Below are positions 1-9,911 of a stretch of DNA of 64,000 bases, piece after piece. The notes under the pieces were generated by a model that worked only from the letters and a program-made list of their open reading frames with translations, was not told the DNA's origin and ran no database searches. The position numbers and the translations under genes are program-made. How positions within the stretch are numbered: the first letter of the stretch is position 1; each line of letters opens with the position of its first letter. Origin of the DNA: Nitrospira sp. (GTDB taxonomy: Bacteria; Nitrospirota; Nitrospiria; Nitrospirales; Nitrospiraceae); the NCBI GenBank assembly GCA_024331125.1, contig JANDJI010000003.1, positions 1 to 64,000 on the forward strand, read 5' to 3'.

Positions 1-124
1 AATACCCAAACGTCCGCTGATACAACACCCAAAAAATCCCAATCGCCAACATCGCAAACCACCCAATCTTCCACGGCCGCGAATCATACCACTGCGAAAT
101 GTCATAGCCCCGCTCTGCCGCCAT
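1..124 (-). CDS. Small membrane protein, partial (window edge)
   Basis: I do not recognise this protein. Forty-one codons are visible before the window ends, so the C-terminus is missing. The ATG at 122-124 follows a strong AGGAGGGA ribosome site about six bases upstream. Residues 1-18 are polar and aromatic (Y7, W12, Y13, then RPWKIGW), followed by one hydrophobic stretch at about residues 20-36 ([13 protein letters not shown]) and a basic QRTFGY. This looks like a single-span inner-membrane protein with its N-terminus outside the span, comparable in size to small accessory subunits of respiratory complexes, but no family can be named. It has its own promoter (253-281) and is separated from lysC by about 400 bases. 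Confidence 0.7.
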   Translation of the reverse strand, partial: MAAERGYDISQWYDSRPWKIGWFAMLAIGIFWVLYQRTFGY

Positions 125-173
125 AATAAATCCCTCCTTCTGTTTATGCTGTTTATGTTCCGTTTATTTAACT

Positions 174-194
174 GTCCAGAGCTACCCTCTGGAC
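174..194 (-). promoter_or_regulatory. Hairpin in the leader of the small membrane protein
   Basis: GTCCAGAG (174-181) and CTCTGGAC (187-194) form a perfect 8-bp stem with a 5-base loop. It lies in the predicted 5' leader of the minus-strand gene starting at 124, about 50 bases before the ATG. There is no U-run after it, so it is more likely a leader structure or mRNA stabiliser than a terminator of lysC. Confidence 0.35.
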
Positions 195-252
195 TTCATT
201 TTCATAGCTTGCAGTCACAACTAGACCATTGAGGCCCATACAATTTGTTTTA

Positions 253-281
253 ATTGTATCTCTGGTCATGCCGATTTTCAA
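253..281 (-). promoter_or_regulatory. Sigma70-type promoter with flanking palindromes
   Basis: On the minus strand TTGAAA (276-281), a 17-base spacer and TACAAT (253-258) make a five-of-six plus five-of-six sigma70-type promoter, with a start expected near 246. Two palindromes overlap it: ATACAATT/AATTGTAT (238-245 and 252-259, 6-base loop) across the -10 box, and TTCAAG-AA-CTTGAA (277-290) across the -35 box. A third inverted pair, TTGAAAG/CTTTCAA (286-292 and 300-306), lies just upstream. The rest of 125-527 is AT-richer than its surroundings and holds no convincing gene. Confidence 0.55.
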
Positions 282-527
282 GAACTTGAAAGGCCATTAC
301 TTTCAACCGTTTAGCATAAAGATTGACCGGTTCGTTTAAAAAATTAAGAGCCGCCCTCACCTCTCCCACGCAATCCTCTCCTCTAGCGAAGTTAATCTCA
401 TCAACGCCTCTCGTAGCCGCAACTCCTGAATCAAAACCCCAAGTCGTCCATGATCTTGTGAGCAGCCGCTATGATTACGGTTAACAGATCTTTTCTTTTT
501 TCGGTGCTCTTGACTTTTGTGACCGTA

Positions 528-1751
528 TCAGCTCCGAGTGTTATCAAGACCGAACGCCGTGTGCAACGAGCGCATGGCCAGTTCAAGATACTTTTCTTCG
601 ATCACGCAGGAAATCTTGATTTCGGACGTGCTGATCATCATGATGTTGATCCCTTCATGTGAGAGCACGTCGAACATTCTGGCCGCAACACCGGAATGTG
701 AGCGCATGCCGACACCAACCAGCGAGACTTTGGCAATCGCCTCGGTGATGGACACGGACTTGGCTTCGATGTCCTTCGCCACAGCTTGGATGATCGGTTC
801 GGCTTTTCTAAGATCCGCGCGAGGGATCGTGAACGACACGTCCGTCAACGTCGCCTGACTGATGTTCTGGATGATCATATCGACGTTGATGTTGGCTCGG
901 GCCACCGGCCCGAAAATTCTTGCCGCGATACCCGGCTTGTCCGGCACGCCGATAATGGTCACTTTCGCCTGGTTCCGGTCACCGGTGACCCCTGCCACCG
1001 CCACCGCTTCCATATCCGGGTCTTCTTTCGTCACGAGCGTCCCTCTCCCCTCTTTGAAACTTGAATTGACCTCGACCGGCACGTTGAACTTGGCGGCAAA
1101 CTCGACCGACCTGGTTTGAAGTACCTTGGCCCCCAAACTGGCCATCTCCAGCATTTCTTCGTATGAAATTTTATCGATACGTCTGGCCGCCGGCACGATG
1201 TTGGGGTCCGCCGTATACACGCCGTCCACGTCCGTAAAGATGATGCAGCGATCGGCTTTCAGAGCAGCCGCCAAGGCAACGGCGGACAGATCGGACCCGC
1301 CTCGCCCCAGCGTTGTCACGTCCGACTTTTCATTGATGCCCTGAAAACCGGCGACCACCGGAACGATCCCCTCTTTCAAGGCCTCGCGAATCCGGTCCGC
1401 CGACACCCGCGCGATGCGGGCCTTGGTGTGGGCGCTGTCGGTCAGAATGCCGACCTGTCTCCCTGTATAGGATCGCGCATTGATGCCCCGCCCCCTCAGT
1501 TCCATTGCCAACAGCGCGATGGTCACCCGCTCACCTGTCGACAGGAGCATATCAAGTTCCCGCTCGTCGGGATTTGGAGTCACCTCATGGGCCAACTTGA
1601 TCAAACGGTCCGTTTCTCCGCTCATAGCCGAAAGGACCACTACCACACGGTGTCCTTCCTCACGGGCACGAGCAACTCGATCGGCGACGCGATGGATCCG
1701 CTCGACCGATCCGACGGAAGTCCCGCCGTATTTTTGAACGATGAGCGCCAC
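528..1751 (-). CDS. lysC: Aspartate kinase (LysC type)
   Basis: Aspartokinase, the first step from aspartate to lysine, threonine and methionine, using ATP to make aspartyl phosphate. The 407-residue product starts with [14 protein letters not shown], the typical KxGGTS kinase motif at residues 7-12, has [10 protein letters not shown] near residue 155 and two C-terminal ACT domains (about residues 265-405) that usually bind lysine or threonine. A longer frame to 1925 exists, but its extra 58 residues only shadow apgM. I chose the GTG at 1749-1751 because it precedes the family N-terminus and lies five bases after the apgM stop, so the two genes are coupled. A second in-frame GTG at 1032-1034, behind a GAGAGGGA site, may start a separate beta subunit (see findings). 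Last gene of the operon. Confidence 0.96.
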   Translation of the reverse strand: MALIVQKYGGTSVGSVERIHRVADRVARAREEGHRVVVVLSAMSGETDRLIKLAHEVTPNPDERELDMLLSTGERVTIALLAMELRGRGINARSYTGRQVGILTDSAHTKARIARVSADRIREALKEGIVPVVAGFQGINEKSDVTTLGRGGSDLSAVALAAALKADRCIIFTDVDGVYTADPNIVPAARRIDKISYEEMLEMASLGAKVLQTRSVEFAAKFNVPVEVNSSFKEGRGTLVTKEDPDMEAVAVAGVTGDRNQAKVTIIGVPDKPGIAARIFGPVARANINVDMIIQNISQATLTDVSFTIPRADLRKAEPIIQAVAKDIEAKSVSITEAIAKVSLVGVGMRSHSGVAARMFDVLSHEGINIMMISTSEIKISCVIEEKYLELAMRSLHTAFGLDNTRS

Positions 1752-1756
1752 CGGCC

Positions 1757-2965
1757 TTATCCGTTCGCAAAGAGCCGATTGATGAACTTGGTGGCATCCC
1801 TGGGGGGAAGATTGGTTGCTTGTGCGTCCTGCTCCGTGAAGCGCCGGCTCGATGACGATACCCCCTTCCGGCCTCCCTCTCCGAAAGCGTAAAGGGCGAG
1901 CCCCTCCGCCTTGCCGTGATCGCACATGACTAGATACCGATACGGTCCTTGCCGCTCCAACCCCTCGATTAAAGGGCCGACAAGCTCTCGATCAAACGCT
2001 TCGATGCCGAGAACTTTTGCTTTGGGGTCCGCACTGTGAATCGCCTCGTCCGTCAGGCCCCCATGGACATAGACAAAGTCTTTCTTGGCGTATTCCTCAA
2101 GCACCACTGCCGCCTTTGTCCGCAAATCTCCGCCGGCAAGCCGATCAAGATCGACCGCTTCCAGCCCGGCGGCAATGCCGATCCCCCGATGAACGTCGCC
2201 GGTCGCCACAACCGCCCCCTTGACACCATACTTCTCCGGAAGACTGGGCCACGCAACAGCCCGACCTTCTCCCCATAGCCAGATACAATTCGCAGGTTTT
2301 TTCCCGTCGGCCAGACGATCGTCGTTGACAGGATGATCTCGAAGAATCAGATACGCTGCGTCCATCAGCTTTCGAAGAATGTCGGCCCCGTCCCCCGTCG
2401 GCAACGCCCCGGCAATGGATCTCCCCAAGACAGTTTGGGGATCCACACAATGCGCCCGAGGTTTGCCGTTGACCCACACCATGAGATGCCGATGGCCTGA
2501 CCCCGGATAAAATTGAATGGTCTCAGACCCCAACTGTTCATTGATCGCCTCGATCAGTTCCCGCGCCTCTTCCGTTTCGATCAAGCCCCCCGTCGCATCA
2601 TCCATGATCACATGAGGACCCAATTTCTTGATGTCGTCGCCGGGCTTCCCACCTTCAGGCCTGAGAGTCACCATTGTACCGCGATAGACGACATCCTGTT
2701 CCGTGACCGAGACGCCCAAACTGACCGCCTCAAGCGGGCCGGGACCTTGATAATACTTCTTGGGATCGTAACCGAGAATCGCCGTCCCGGTCGCTCCGCT
2801 TCCGTGCAGAACTCCTTCGGCATGAATGAGAAGCTGGCCCAGTTCACCGTTCTGGGCCAAGCGATCGAGGTTCGGCGTCGCGGAAGCCTGAAGCGGAGTG
2901 CGTCCCTCCAGTTCCGGGCGGGGCTGTCCGGCCATTCCGGCCGCATGCAGGATCAGATACTTCAT
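1757..2965 (-). CDS. ApgM-family protein, probable homoserine kinase
   Basis: A 402-residue alkaline-phosphatase-fold protein of the archaeal-type cofactor-independent phosphoglycerate mutase family. Family marks seen: [16 protein letters not shown] near residue 22, [14 protein letters not shown] near residue 57 with the family's catalytic serine position kept, and TDEAIH near residue 309. By eye, the N-terminal metal-binding DGMGD-like motif is degenerate (AAGMAGQ, both Asp lost) and the C-terminal DHSTP is DHGKA, so ordinary mutase activity is doubtful. A clade of this family is catalogued as proposed homoserine kinase (TIGR02535) because it sits with threonine genes. That fits here: it lies between thrC and lysC, and no thrB is seen. 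Function is therefore inferred mainly from context; phosphoglycerate mutase remains the alternative. Confidence 0.85.
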   Translation of the reverse strand: MKYLILHAAGMAGQPRPELEGRTPLQASATPNLDRLAQNGELGQLLIHAEGVLHGSGATGTAILGYDPKKYYQGPGPLEAVSLGVSVTEQDVVYRGTMVTLRPEGGKPGDDIKKLGPHVIMDDATGGLIETEEARELIEAINEQLGSETIQFYPGSGHRHLMVWVNGKPRAHCVDPQTVLGRSIAGALPTGDGADILRKLMDAAYLILRDHPVNDDRLADGKKPANCIWLWGEGRAVAWPSLPEKYGVKGAVVATGDVHRGIGIAAGLEAVDLDRLAGGDLRTKAAVVLEEYAKKDFVYVHGGLTDEAIHSADPKAKVLGIEAFDRELVGPLIEGLERQGPYRYLVMCDHGKAEGLALYAFGEGGRKGVSSSSRRFTEQDAQATNLPPRDATKFINRLFANG

Positions 2966-2981
2966 CGAAACTTCTCCGGAT

Positions 2982-4040
2982 TCAGACCTCCAACAAACGG
3001 ACGACGTCCTCGCGGGTCGCCTTGACGGTCAGCGGTTGTTTCGACACACTGATGGCGATATCGGCGTCCTTCAATCCATGACCGGTCAAGGTACAGACCA
3101 CCGTCTCACCTTCCCGAAGCCCTCCAGTACGGTATAACTTCGTGACGCCGGCTACGGACGCCGCCGAAGCCGGTTCGCAAAACACGCCCTCCGTTCTCGC
3201 CACGGCCGCATAGGCCGCGAGGATCTCTTCATCGGTCACCAGGTCAATGGCCCCTGAGGATTCCTCGACGGCCTGTAACGCCGACTTCCAACTGGCGGGG
3301 TTCCCTATTCGGATCGCCGTCGCCACGGTGTGCGGTTGTTCGACGACCCGACCCAGCACGATCGGAGCCGCTCCGGCCGCTTGAAACCCCATCATCCTCG
3401 GCAGCCTGGTGATTTGATTCGCCAGGCGATACTCACGATAGCCCTTCCAATACGCGGTGATGTTACCCGCATTGCCGACCGGCAATACGTGCAAGGAGGG
3501 AGCATCTCCCAGTTGGTCACACACTTCGAACGCCGCGGTCTTCTGGCCCTCGATTCGAAAAGGGTTCAGGGAATTGACCAACTCGATCCGCCGCGAAGCG
3601 GACAGGTCCTTCACCAGCGCCAAGGCCTGATCGAAATTGCCTTCGATCTGAATGACCGTCGCCTGATGCATCATCGCTTGGGAGAGTTTGCCAAGCGCGA
3701 TTTTTCCGGCGGGGATCAGAACGTACACGGCCAAGCCGGCGCGCGCTCCGTAGGCCGCCGCCGACGCGGAAGTATTTCCCGTCGAGGCACAGATCACGGC
3801 ACGGGCTCCTTGCTCGACGGCCTTCGAGATGGCCAGAGTCATGCCTCTGTCCTTAAACGAGCCGGTCGGATTGACACCCTCGAACTTAAGATAGAGGTCG
3901 ATGCCGGGAGCGATCGCCTGAGCCAGTCGAGCCGCGCGAATGAGGGGCGTGTTGCCTTCCAACAGACTGATGACGGGCGTCCTCTCCGAAACCGGGAGGA
4001 ACTTGCGATATTCTTCGATAATGCCCCGCCATCGATTCAT
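2982..4040 (-). CDS. thrC: Threonine synthase
   Basis: PLP enzyme that converts O-phosphohomoserine to threonine, last step of threonine synthesis. The 352-residue length matches the short, class II-like threonine synthases. Key features: EGNTPLIRA near residue 28, the PLP lysine K63 in [29 protein letters not shown] near residue 85 and the phosphate-binding [15 protein letters not shown] near residue 195. The gene starts 16 bases after the hom stop and ends 16 bases before the apgM-like gene, as part of the aspartate-family operon. The ribosome site before ATG 4038-4040 is weak, which suggests coupling to hom. Confidence 0.96.
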   Translation of the reverse strand: MNRWRGIIEEYRKFLPVSERTPVISLLEGNTPLIRAARLAQAIAPGIDLYLKFEGVNPTGSFKDRGMTLAISKAVEQGARAVICASTGNTSASAAAYGARAGLAVYVLIPAGKIALGKLSQAMMHQATVIQIEGNFDQALALVKDLSASRRIELVNSLNPFRIEGQKTAAFEVCDQLGDAPSLHVLPVGNAGNITAYWKGYREYRLANQITRLPRMMGFQAAGAAPIVLGRVVEQPHTVATAIRIGNPASWKSALQAVEESSGAIDLVTDEEILAAYAAVARTEGVFCEPASAASVAGVTKLYRTGGLREGETVVCTLTGHGLKDADIAISVSKQPLTVKATREDVVRLLEV

Positions 4041-4056
4041 AGAATCGCTCGCTTAA

Positions 4057-5370
4057 TCACTCGTCCTTGCCCTCCACCCGAATGAGCGTCGCAGGTTCCG
4101 AAACAAAGGGTTTGCGATTGATCTCCGCGAGGGCGTTCCGCACGTTGCGCTCGCTGGCCATGTGCGTCTTGATGACGACCGGCACCGTTTGCCCTTCCCG
4201 ACGGCCCTGTTGCAACACCGACGAGATGCTGATTCCGCAACGGCCCAATTCTCCGGCAATCTGAGCCAGCACGCCGGGCCGGTCAACCACCATGAACCGC
4301 AGGTAGTAGAGCGAGGAAATTTCCTCCATGGGCTTCACGCGCAACGGTCGGCGTAGATCCTGACGAAACGACGCGGGCGGGATGCGACCCATGGCACCTG
4401 AGAGCACGTTCCTCCCGATGGCGATAATGTCGCTCACGACGGCCTGGCCGGTCGGCATCGAGCCGGCGCCCTTTCCATACAAGACGATATCCCCCACTGC
4501 ATCGCCGACCAACTGAATCGCGTTGTACACCCCGTCAACCCTTGCAATGGGAGAAGTCGCGGGCAGCATGGTGGGATGGACCCTGGCCTCGATTTCCCCG
4601 TCCACCAGCTTTGCAATTCCCAGCAGCTTGATGACGAACCCGAACGCTTTTGCATAGGCGATGTCGGTCGGAGTAATGCATGTGATGCCTTCCGTGTAGA
4701 TCTCCTTGACATTGACCGGCGTGCCGTATGCCAAGTTGACGAGGATGGCCAGTTTGTGAGCGGAGTCGATTCCCTGGATGTCGAAGGTTGGATCCGCCTC
4801 TGCATAGCCGGCTTGCTGAGCGTCCCGTAACACCGCATCGAAATCATGACCCTCCTGGGTCATGCGAGACAAGATATAGTTGGAGGTGCCGTTGATGATG
4901 CCGTAAATCGAACGAATTGCGTCACCCGCAAATCCCTCTGTCAAGGACCTGATAACCGGAATGCCGCCTCCGACGCTCGCTTCGAACCCTATTTCCACGC
5001 CTTTACGGGCTGCAGCCTCGTAGATCTCTTCACCGTGCAGGGCCAACAGCGCCTTGTTGGCGGTCACCACATGTTTCCCGGCGGCGATGGCATCCAAGAC
5101 GACCCCTTTGGCGACGTCGCAGCCCCCGATCAATTCGACAATGATATCGATGGCCGGGTCAGCCAAAACGGCTCCGACATCGGTCGTCAACACACCAGGA
5201 GGAAGCGAGACCCCGCGATCCCTGACAATGTCGAGGTCGGCGATCCGAATCAATTCAATCGGCACGCCCACTCGACGCCGAATGAGCGCGGCGTTGTCAA
5301 GCAGCACCCTCGCCACCCCTGTGCCGACCGTGCCGAATCCAATGACGCCGACGCCAATGCGCGATTTCAT
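4057..5370 (-). CDS. hom: Homoserine dehydrogenase
   Basis: NAD(P)-dependent reduction of aspartate semialdehyde to homoserine, the branch point to threonine and methionine. The 437-residue protein has an N-terminal Rossmann fold ([16 protein letters not shown] from residue 8), the catalytic domain with [11 protein letters not shown] and the [14 protein letters not shown] signature near residue 175, and a C-terminal ACT domain (about residues 350-430, [17 protein letters not shown]) for feedback control, probably by threonine. Its ATG overlaps the stop of the upstream aminotransferase by four bases (ATGA), a mark of translational coupling. Confidence 0.97.
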   Translation of the reverse strand: MKSRIGVGVIGFGTVGTGVARVLLDNAALIRRRVGVPIELIRIADLDIVRDRGVSLPPGVLTTDVGAVLADPAIDIIVELIGGCDVAKGVVLDAIAAGKHVVTANKALLALHGEEIYEAAARKGVEIGFEASVGGGIPVIRSLTEGFAGDAIRSIYGIINGTSNYILSRMTQEGHDFDAVLRDAQQAGYAEADPTFDIQGIDSAHKLAILVNLAYGTPVNVKEIYTEGITCITPTDIAYAKAFGFVIKLLGIAKLVDGEIEARVHPTMLPATSPIARVDGVYNAIQLVGDAVGDIVLYGKGAGSMPTGQAVVSDIIAIGRNVLSGAMGRIPPASFRQDLRRPLRVKPMEEISSLYYLRFMVVDRPGVLAQIAGELGRCGISISSVLQQGRREGQTVPVVIKTHMASERNVRNALAEINRKPFVSEPATLIRVEGKDE

Positions 5371-6563
5371 CCCTGCGCCTCGTCCAGCTTGAGGGCTTTG
5401 CGAATCCCTCTGACGGCCTGGCGGGTACGATGCTCGTTTTCCACTAATCCGAACCGGACGTACTCATCGCCTCCTTCGCCGAATCCGATCCCCGGCGACA
5501 CCGCGACTTTGGCCTCTTTCAACAGCAGCTTCGAAAATTCGAGCGAGCCCATGTGCCGATATGGCAGCGGGATTCTGGCCCACACGAACATCGTGGCCAA
5601 CGGCTTGGCCACCTTCCAGCCGATTCGATTGAGCCCGTCAACCAGGGTATCGCGCCGTCTCTGATACCGCTGCACCGTTTCCTTGACGCAATCCTGCGGT
5701 CCGTTGAGCGCGATCACGCTGGCAATCTGGATCGGCTGAAAAATTCCGTAATCGAGGTAGCTTTTGATTTTGGCCAATGCCCCCACCACCTCTCGATTGC
5801 CGACGCAGAAGCCGACGCGCCAACCCGGCATGTTATACGCTTTGGAGAGCGTATAAAACTCGACGCCGACATCTTTCGCTCCCGGAATTTGGAGGAAACT
5901 CGGCGCCTTGTAGCCGTCGAACACCAGATCGGCATAAGCCAGATCATGGATGACGATGACCTGGTGTTCTTTGGCAAACGCCACGATCTTTTTGAAAAAC
6001 TCCAAATCGACCACGGCGGTGGTCGGATTGTGAGGAAAGTTCACGACCAATATTTTGGGACGTGGAAACGTTTGGCGATAGACTCGAGTCAACTCTTCAA
6101 AAAAATCCCGGTCCTCACGGAGTTCGATCCCTCTGACCTCCCCCCCCGCGATGATGAAGCTGTACATGTGGATCGGATAGGTCGGCGTTGGGGTCAACAC
6201 GACGTCGCCGGGACCGATCATCGCCAAAGCCAGGTGAGCAAGCCCTTCTTTCGACCCGATCGTGACAATCGCTTCGGTTTCCGGATCCAGATCAACGTCG
6301 TAGTTCCGTTTATACCATCCGCATATGGCATGCCTGAGTTTGGTGATGCCCCGTGAAGCGGAGTAGCGATGATTCTTCCCTTTCCGAGCCGCCTCGATCA
6401 GCTTGTCGACGATATGGGAAGGAGTGGGTTGGTCGGGGTTGCCCATTCCAAAATCAATGATGTCTTCGCCGCGCTGCCGAGCCTCCAACTTGAGCGATTG
6501 CACCTGGGCAAAAACATACGGAGGGAGTCGTTTAATTCGATAAAACCCGTCCCCGAAACCCAT
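5367..6563 (-). CDS. Class I/II aminotransferase, AlaC/LL-DAP aminotransferase-like
   Basis: PLP aminotransferase of fold type I, 398 residues. It begins [20 protein letters not shown], shows [10 protein letters not shown] near residue 39, the [10 protein letters not shown] substrate/PLP region near 175, [10 protein letters not shown] near 206 and the PLP lysine K241 in [18 protein letters not shown]. These marks fit the AlaC / LL-diaminopimelate aminotransferase group. First gene of the hom-thrC-lysC operon, so transamination serving the aspartate family (aspartate, alanine or LL-diaminopimelate) is likely; the exact substrate cannot be settled from sequence. The gene has a clear promoter about 65 bases upstream. 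Confidence 0.92.
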   Translation of the reverse strand: MGFGDGFYRIKRLPPYVFAQVQSLKLEARQRGEDIIDFGMGNPDQPTPSHIVDKLIEAARKGKNHRYSASRGITKLRHAICGWYKRNYDVDLDPETEAIVTIGSKEGLAHLALAMIGPGDVVLTPTPTYPIHMYSFIIAGGEVRGIELREDRDFFEELTRVYRQTFPRPKILVVNFPHNPTTAVVDLEFFKKIVAFAKEHQVIVIHDLAYADLVFDGYKAPSFLQIPGAKDVGVEFYTLSKAYNMPGWRVGFCVGNREVVGALAKIKSYLDYGIFQPIQIASVIALNGPQDCVKETVQRYQRRRDTLVDGLNRIGWKVAKPLATMFVWARIPLPYRHMGSLEFSKLLLKEAKVAVSPGIGFGEGGDEYVRFGLVENEHRTRQAVRGIRKALKLDEAQG

Positions 6564-6627
6564 AGCCCTCCTCCGGTCACCCCGAACGTTTTCTCATAGC
6601 GCGGGCACAATTACAATGAGAAGGCGT

Positions 6628-6656
6628 ATTGTATTGGATGTCCGATGTCGAGTCAA
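6628..6656 (-). promoter_or_regulatory. Sigma70-type promoter of the aspartate-family operon
   Basis: On the minus strand TTGACT (6651-6656), exactly 17 bases, then TACAAT (6628-6633): five of six matches in each box. Start expected near 6621, leaving a leader of about 57 bases before the aminotransferase ATG at 6563. No leader peptide rich in Thr or Ile and no attenuator hairpin is seen, so control probably acts at the ACT domains of Hom and LysC. Confidence 0.7.
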
Positions 6657-6776
6657 TTTGCCTTGTGATTCTGTGGGGTTCCGTCCTTCTCCCCCATGAG
6701 CCGCTCGGAGAGCCCATCCCCCATACGAACATGATGCGGCTGTCAACAGAGGTCGACCGGTTGCTTCGACATGTTC

Positions 6777-6806
6777 TTGCCCCCTGTCCGGCCTTTCTGC
6801 TACTAA
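6777..6806 (+). promoter_or_regulatory. Possible promoter of pdxJ
   Basis: TTGCCC (6777-6782), 18 bases, TACTAA (6801-6806), about 70 bases before the pdxJ ATG in the region divergent from the aminotransferase operon. The match is modest; nothing better is seen on the plus strand in 6564-6874, and that stretch holds no gene. Confidence 0.3.
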
Positions 6807-6874
6807 TACGAGCGGCCGCCACCTCGTTGAGTTGTCCGTTCACTTCTTGATGACTTCTTTGGCCTAGAGGAAGC

Positions 6875-7588
6875 ATGGCTCGACTGGGCGTCAATATTGA
6901 TCACGTTGCAACCTTGCGACAAGCACGGGGCGGAGCCGACCCCGATCCGCTGGCGGCCGCCGTGTTGGTCGAGCTGGCCGGTGCGGACGGGCTTGTAGTC
7001 CACCTTCGTGAAGACCGCCGGCACATTCAAGATCGCGACCTCCAGCTTCTCCGGGAAATCACCCGCACCAAGCTGGACCTCGAAATGGCGGCGGACGAGG
7101 CGATGGTCAAGATCGCTCTGACCGTCAAGCCGGATTTGGTGACCCTCGTTCCGGAAAAACGGCAGGAACTGACTACGGAGGGCGGTCTGGATGTCATGGG
7201 GCAACGTGAGCGAATCGAGCGCGCGGTCGGACTCCTCCACAACGGTGGAATTCCCGTCAGCTTGTTTGTCGAGCCCGATCTCCAGCAGATCAAGGCCGCG
7301 CATAAAATTGCCGCCGATTTCGTCGAGCTCCACACGGGACGCTACGCAAACGCCACAAGGTCCAAAGAGGCCGATGCCGAATACGAAGCGATCGCCCAGG
7401 CGGCCAAGCTGGCTTACAAGCTCGGCATGGGCGTGAACGCCGGACATGGACTGAACTATCGGAACGTGAAACGATTGACCCACATCCCGGAAATCGTGGA
7501 ATACAACATCGGCCATAGTATCGTCGCACGGGCCGTCTTCGTGGGTCTGCCACAGGCCGTCAAGGAAATGAAGGCTTTGCTCGGTTGA
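6875..7588 (+). CDS. pdxJ: Pyridoxine 5'-phosphate synthase
   Basis: Condenses deoxyxylulose 5-phosphate with 3-amino-2-oxopropyl phosphate to pyridoxine 5'-phosphate in the DXP-dependent vitamin B6 route. The 237-residue length and [17 protein letters not shown] at residues 4-20 are diagnostic, with [14 protein letters not shown] near residue 43, the ELHTGRYAN region near 150 and [10 protein letters not shown] near residue 190. PLP made here would serve the aminotransferases and threonine synthase encoded on the other strand. Many genomes place acpS between pdxJ and nnr; the 162 bases here hold no acpS. Confidence 0.96.
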   Translation: MARLGVNIDHVATLRQARGGADPDPLAAAVLVELAGADGLVVHLREDRRHIQDRDLQLLREITRTKLDLEMAADEAMVKIALTVKPDLVTLVPEKRQELTTEGGLDVMGQRERIERAVGLLHNGGIPVSLFVEPDLQQIKAAHKIAADFVELHTGRYANATRSKEADAEYEAIAQAAKLAYKLGMGVNAGHGLNYRNVKRLTHIPEIVEYNIGHSIVARAVFVGLPQAVKEMKALLG

Positions 7589-7750
7589 TCCTCGCGATGT
7601 CGCTTGGGGCCGTCTCCCGATCCTTCCACGTGAGGGGCCGTGTGGCAGTTCGGGTCTCTCCTCGATCAATGTGATCCTGGATGTAGGCCTCCCTAAATGG
7701 CCGTGCCCCTCTCCTTCGTCAACATGGTTCAGGACCGTCAGAGGTCGAAG

Positions 7751-9307
7751 ATGCTCAAGGTCGTTACCGGCGCGCAAATGCAAGAACTGGATCGACGGAC
7801 GATCGCCGAAGCCGGCATTCCGGCAAGGGTGCTCATGGAGCGAGCCGGCCTCGGAGTCGCAACCGCCGTGCTGGAGAGGTTCGGGCCGATAAAAGACAAA
7901 CGAGTCACGGTCCTGTGCGGCAAAGGAAACAACGGCGGCGACGGGTTCGTCGCCGCCGGGCTCCTGCACCGTGAAGGCGCGAAGGTCCATGTGGTGATGA
8001 CGAACCCGCTCTCCGATTTAAGCCCGGAGGCCTCGTTCATGTATCGGCGCTTTGTGCGGCTGGCCGGGAAATCCAGCGCCCATCTTTTTACCTCACGAGA
8101 GCAACTCGCCGCTCTTTTGCAAGAGAGCGATGTTTTGATCGACGCGCTTCTTGGCACCGGCCTGACTTCGGAAATTTCCGGCCGATATGCAGACGTCATT
8201 GATTGCATCAATAATGCAGGTCGCCCCGTGGTGGCCGTCGATCTCCCATCTGGTCTCCATGCCGATACCGGCCGGACGCTGGGACGGGCCGTGCGAGCTT
8301 CGCTCACGGTGTCGTTTGGTTTGCCGAAATTGGGCCTCTTCCAAAATGACGGCATCGACCTTGCCGGATCGGTCAAGATCGTGGATATCGGTTTCCCCTC
8401 CGCTTTGGTCGATTCCATCAACAGCCGCGTCGCGTTGATCACACCGGCTTTCGTGCGGACAGCCCTGCCGCCGCGCAAGGCCTCGAGCCATAAGGGAAGC
8501 TTCGGCCACGCCGGGATCATCGCCGGGTCCGTCGGAAAAACAGGAGCGGCGGCGATGGCGGCGACGGCTGCCCTTCGGGTCGGAGCCGGTCTTGTGACCG
8601 TCGCCGTTCCCTCCAGCGTGAACGACATTCTTGAGGCGAAATTGCTGGAGGCCATGACGGCGCCGATGCCTGAAACGAAAGCTCGAACGTTCTCTCGCGC
8701 CGCCTTTGATCGTTTGTCCGCATTTATCGCGGCAAGAACGGCGGTGGCCATCGGACCCGGATTATCGACCCATCCGGAAACGGTGGAGCTCGTTCAAGCC
8801 TTGATCGGACAACTGGATCGCCCTGCCGTCCTTGATGCGGATGCTTTGAACGCGCTGGCGGGCCGGGCATCAACGCTGACCACTTGCAAGGTCCCCCCCG
8901 TCCTGACACCCCATCCCGGAGAAATGGCCCGTTTGGACGCCCATGCCACCGCCCAGACCGTGAACGCCGATCGGCTTGGAACGGCGGTCGGTTTCGCCTG
9001 TGCGCGAGGGGTGTTCGTCGTCCTCAAGGGAGCTCGCACCGTCATAGCCAGACCGGACGGAACCGCCGCCATTTGTCCCACCGGGAATGCGGGTATGGCG
9101 ACGGCGGGAACCGGCGACGTGCTCACAGGCATGTTGGTCGGTCTTTTGGCGCAAGGCGTTCCCCAGTGGGAGGCCGCTTGCACCGCCACGTATCTGCACG
9201 GATGGGCAGGAGATCTGGTTGCCGCTGAAAAAGGGCAAGCGGGGCTGATTTCAAGAGATCTCATCGAGAAAATTCCTGCGGCTCTCAAAATGGCCTATGA
9301 GTCGTAA
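7751..9307 (+). CDS. nnr: Bifunctional NAD(P)H-hydrate epimerase/dehydratase
   Basis: Metabolite-repair enzyme: the N-terminal YjeF_N domain (about residues 1-215) interconverts R and S forms of hydrated NAD(P)H and the C-terminal ribokinase-like domain (about 225-515) dehydrates the S form using ADP or ATP. Visible are GKGNNGGDGFVAAGLL near residue 55, DALLGTGLTSEISG near 135, VDLPSGLHADTGR near 160, the PHPGEMARL segment near 390 and the nucleotide-site GNAGMATAGTGDVLTGM near 445. The frame opens at 7697, but the ATG at 7751 follows AGAGGT and gives the normal N-terminus (518 residues). It overlaps tsaE by 11 bases. Confidence 0.95.
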   Translation: MLKVVTGAQMQELDRRTIAEAGIPARVLMERAGLGVATAVLERFGPIKDKRVTVLCGKGNNGGDGFVAAGLLHREGAKVHVVMTNPLSDLSPEASFMYRRFVRLAGKSSAHLFTSREQLAALLQESDVLIDALLGTGLTSEISGRYADVIDCINNAGRPVVAVDLPSGLHADTGRTLGRAVRASLTVSFGLPKLGLFQNDGIDLAGSVKIVDIGFPSALVDSINSRVALITPAFVRTALPPRKASSHKGSFGHAGIIAGSVGKTGAAAMAATAALRVGAGLVTVAVPSSVNDILEAKLLEAMTAPMPETKARTFSRAAFDRLSAFIAARTAVAIGPGLSTHPETVELVQALIGQLDRPAVLDADALNALAGRASTLTTCKVPPVLTPHPGEMARLDAHATAQTVNADRLGTAVGFACARGVFVVLKGARTVIARPDGTAAICPTGNAGMATAGTGDVLTGMLVGLLAQGVPQWEAACTATYLHGWAGDLVAAEKGQAGLISRDLIEKIPAALKMAYES

Positions 9308-9911
9308 TGCAACTTCGCCGACCCGTCCACGCGTTACTCCTTCGGTGAAACGTGCGCCTCGATCCAGGGGTCTCGACGCGTTGGAACTTCTTCTCCTTTC
9401 GCCGACCCAGACCCATGTCTTGGGACGAACCATCGGGCGGACTTTGTGTGAAGGGGACGTGTTGGCGTTGACGGGGGAGCTCGGCTCGGGCAAGACCGCG
9501 CTAGTGCGCGGAATCGCGACCGGTCTCGGCGTCGCATCGGCGACCGTCAGTAGCCCGACCTTCGTTCTCGTTCACGAATATCAGGGTCGACTTCCCCTTT
9601 TTCATCTTGATCTGTACCGGCTGAAGGAACCGACCGAAGCCGAGGCCATTGGGTTATCAGGCTATTTTACCGAATTCAGCGTGACGGCCGTGGAATGGGC
9701 CGACCGTTTCCCTTTTCTTCTTCCCCAAGATCATCTCGGCATTTGCCTGTGGCACTGGAGCCCGACGCGACGACGGGCCGTATTGCAAGCCACCGGCCCG
9801 CGGTCGGCCGATCTTCTCCTCCGTATCAGACGATCGTGGACATCGAGCAGACGGCGATCACGATCCTTCAAATCCCGTAGGGCGGCTCAAGGAAAGGCGT
9901 CCGATCGATGA
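9297..9911 (+). CDS. tsaE: tRNA threonylcarbamoyladenosine ATPase TsaE
   Basis: ATPase of the TsaBDE complex that installs t6A37 in ANN-decoding tRNAs. The Walker A motif GELGSGKT is at residues 60-67, SSPTFVLVHEY near 95, and FHLDLYRL near 107, as in the family. At 204 residues it is longer than the usual 150-160: about 25 extra residues precede the core, and a basic Arg/Ser-rich tail follows residue 175. The tail could be real or a diverged end; the stop overlaps lapA by four bases, so the frame is used to its end. ATG 9297 lies inside the end of nnr. Confidence 0.93.
   Translation: MSRNATSPTRPRVTPSVKRAPRSRGLDALELLLLSPTQTHVLGRTIGRTLCEGDVLALTGELGSGKTALVRGIATGLGVASATVSSPTFVLVHEYQGRLPLFHLDLYRLKEPTEAEAIGLSGYFTEFSVTAVEWADRFPFLLPQDHLGICLWHWSPTRRRAVLQATGPRSADLLLRIRRSWTSSRRRSRSFKSRRAAQGKASDR

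Noticed and set aside
1752..1925. N-terminal extension of LysC to 1925
   Set aside because: The extra 58 residues lie wholly inside apgM on the same strand in another frame and do not look like aspartokinase; the GTG at 1751 gives the family start.
6803..7990. 395-codon minus-strand frame across pdxJ
   Set aside because: It is the antisense shadow of pdxJ and the start of nnr, common at this GC content; no protein likeness.
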